Shown here piece after piece: positions 13,904 to 15,187 of a stretch of 15,187 nucleotides of DNA. The notes below the pieces were generated by a model. The model had not been told where the DNA came from. It did no database searches and was given only the letters and a program-made list of their open reading frames with translations. Each line of letters begins with the position of its first letter. Position 1 is the stretch's first letter. The stretch comes from Nocardioidaceae bacterium (GTDB lineage Bacteria > Actinomycetota > Actinomycetes > Propionibacteriales > Nocardioidaceae). Position numbers and translations under genes: made by a program. The stretch lies in the NCBI GenBank assembly GCA_013811715.1, contig JACCUS010000280.1, forward strand, positions 1-15,187, given 5' to 3'.

Positions 13904-14376
13904 TGAAGAAGTTCGTGTACGCCGCCGCGCTCATGGGAATGGCGTTGACCGGCCTGACCGCTGCGCCCGCGATGGCCCAGACAACCGTGCCCTTCCACGC
14001 CACGTTCGTGGAGACGCACCACGAGCCGTGTGCGGTCGGCACGTCGTGCGGCACCGCCAACATCTCGGGTCTCGGCCATGTCGAGGATCAGTACGTCGTG
14101 TTCAACGCATGCGGTCCCGGCTGCCACATGCGGACGATCAACTTCGACGATGGAAGCACGATCGTGATTCGGGAGTCCGTACTTGGGCCGTTCGAGTCAC
14201 CCGGGAAGTCTGAGGGCGGCAGCGGAGCAGGGAACCCGCGGTCACTCCAGATCACCCAGGAGATAGTGGATGGGACTGGCGTCTTCGAGGGTGTCACCGG
14301 AAGCGCCACCGGCACGGTTCACGTCGCTGCCAACGTCGCGATCATCCGGACCAGCGGTTCCCTCACGTACCCCTAG
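13903..14376 (+). CDS. Small secreted beta-rich protein of unknown function
   Basis: This is a 157-residue pre-protein. Residues 1-25 form a classical Sec signal peptide: MKK, then a hydrophobic core AAALMGMALTGL, then the cleavage motif APAMA before Gln26. The mature 132 residues are rich in Gly, Thr, Val and Ser with alternating beta-strand patterns. They contain four cysteines in two pairs (EPC-X5-C and AC-X3-C) that could form two disulfides after export. The closing part GTGVFEGVTGSATGTVH resembles the G-x-G-x-F-x-G-x-x-G turn of allene-oxide-cyclase/dirigent-like or DUF3224-like small barrels. That is a shape analogy and not a firm family call. No catalytic residues are recognisable. 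It is coupled to the DUF4242-like gene (TGATG) and ends before a strong terminator. Confidence 0.8.
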   Translation: MKKFVYAAALMGMALTGLTAAPAMAQTTVPFHATFVETHHEPCAVGTSCGTANISGLGHVEDQYVVFNACGPGCHMRTINFDDGSTIVIRESVLGPFESPGKSEGGSGAGNPRSLQITQEIVDGTGVFEGVTGSATGTVHVAANVAIIRTSGSLTYP

Positions 14377-14398
14377 GTCTGCTTCTACTGGCTCAGGG

Positions 14399-14427
14399 TG
14401 GGGCCGTCTCCGTATGAGGCGGCCCCA
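14399..14427. terminator. Bidirectional hairpin terminator
   Basis: A 12-bp stem (TGGGGCCGTCTC pairing with GAGGCGGCCCCA, one G-U pair) encloses the 5-base loop CGTAT. It lies 22 bp after the secreted-protein stop and 20 bp after the end of the convergent hydrolase gene, so it can serve both strands. There is no T-run, which is common for actinobacterial hairpin terminators. Confidence 0.8.
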
Positions 14428-14447
14428 ACCGGGCTGTCCACTTGCGG

Positions 14448-15187
14448 TCAACGAGTGAGGGCGGGGAGCAGCTGCTCTTCGAAGGTGTGGGCGAGTGGGT
14501 CGATCAGGGCGAAGTGCTCGATCCCTTCGAGTTCGACATAGGTGACTCCTCGGGCGTCAGCCATCCGGCGGCTCATGTCAACCGTGACCTGTTTGTCGTC
14601 GGTGCCCTGGATGAGTGTGACGGGTACCTCTCCGGTCAGCAGGGCGAGCACGTCGGCATCGGCGTAGGCGTCCGGCACCTCGGCTGGCGACCCGCCCATC
14701 AGGTCGATGACGGCGCCGTCCCCGATTCGCGTCTCAGCCCCGTAGACCAGGTCGGCCACTGGTGCGAGCGCCACGATAGAGGCCACCTTGGCCGCCCCGG
14801 CCCGCAGACCAGCCCACAACGCGAGGTGTCCGCCAGCGGAGTGGCCGGCCACGACGCAGGGCGCGACCGGGTCGATCCGGCCGGGCGAGACGCCTTCGAC
14901 GGCCGAGGGGATCACGGCGAGAGCGGCCTCGACGTCGTACCCGGTCAGCGGCCAGCCGCCGCCCCCGCCGATGCGGCGATACTCGGGCAGAGCAACCACG
15001 AAGCCGCGCCTGGTCAGGGCGCCGGCCAGCGGTCGCAGGTGTGTCCGGTCGAAGTCCTGACGCCAGAACCCGCCGTGGAAGAGCACGACCAGCCGGCTCG
15101 GCGTCTCGGGTACACCGAAGGCGGCGGGCCAGAACACATCGACGACCGCCTCGCTGTGCTCGGCATAGCGCAATACGACGTCTGGGC
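14448..15187 (-). CDS. Alpha/beta-hydrolase, esterase or kynurenine-formamidase-like (5' end outside window)
   Basis: The visible part, about 245 residues, has the full set of motifs of small esterase/formamidase-like hydrolases. These are the oxyanion-hole HGGFW, the nucleophile elbow GHSAGGHLALWAG, the acid region VTLIQGTDDKQV and the catalytic histidine in GIEHFALI. The HGGFW-GHSAGG combination recalls arylformamidases and BD-FAE-like carboxylesterases; the substrate cannot be named. No signal peptide is visible in this part. A TTG at 15173 could start the protein, but the frame stays open to the window edge and upstream codons read PDVVLRYAEHSEAVVDVFWP, which fits family N-termini. The true start therefore probably lies beyond 15187. 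It converges on the secreted-protein gene across the shared terminator. Confidence 0.85.
   Translation of the reverse strand, partial: PDVVLRYAEHSEAVVDVFWPAAFGVPETPSRLVVLFHGGFWRQDFDRTHLRPLAGALTRRGFVVALPEYRRIGGGGGWPLTGYDVEAALAVIPSAVEGVSPGRIDPVAPCVVAGHSAGGHLALWAGLRAGAAKVASIVALAPVADLVYGAETRIGDGAVIDLMGGSPAEVPDAYADADVLALLTGEVPVTLIQGTDDKQVTVDMSRRMADARGVTYVELEGIEHFALIDPLAHTFEEQLLPALTR

Overview
The window is high-GC, densely packed DNA from an actinomycete. A Wbl iron-sulfur regulator, a PASTA-tailed bifunctional penicillin-binding protein, SigE-family sigma and LAL/LuxR regulators, and many starts with an AxxxT hexamer 6-7 nt upstream (leaderless style) all point that way. The gene order ArsA-like pair / Wbl / PonA2 / metallophosphoesterase matches the M. 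tuberculosis Rv3679-Rv3680-whiB4-ponA2-Rv3683 block, and the Wbl gene sits where wblA sits in Streptomyces. A Propionibacteriales (Nocardioides-like) host is my guess and is not demonstrated.

Left edge (1-1570, minus strand): the 5' part of a tRNA-Pro(CGG), a frameshifted and C-terminally truncated alpha/beta-hydrolase, and a membrane-anchored metallophosphoesterase. A YqeY/GatB-like gene (1596-2054, plus) lies between the phosphoesterase and the PBP.

Core block (2160-7516): PonA2-type PBP (minus), a 266-bp divergent regulatory region with a 16-bp inverted repeat, wblA/whiB4 (plus), then a convergent two-gene operon of Get3/ArsA-like ATPases. The likely common theme is envelope and redox homeostasis: peptidoglycan synthesis, an Fe-S regulator, and a possible tail-anchored-protein targeting pair.

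Metabolic module (7667-9087, plus): overlapping subunits A and B of a 3-oxoacid CoA-transferase, used in ketone-body or 3-oxoadipate metabolism.

Accessory/regulatory part (9167-14376, plus): a SigE-family ECF sigma factor whose gene lacks a convincing start; a single-pass membrane protein that is probably its anti-sigma partner; a 932-residue LAL regulator (AAA ATPase plus LuxR HTH); a small DUF4242-like protein; and, overlapping its stop codon, a small secreted beta-rich protein. A strong bidirectional hairpin terminator (14399-14427) separates this run from a convergent alpha/beta-hydrolase that runs off the right edge. The 9.1-14.4 kb section is the least conventional part of the window, but nothing in it proves a new system. 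No gene-free stretch exceeds 300 bases. No CRISPR, insertion sequence or integrase was seen.
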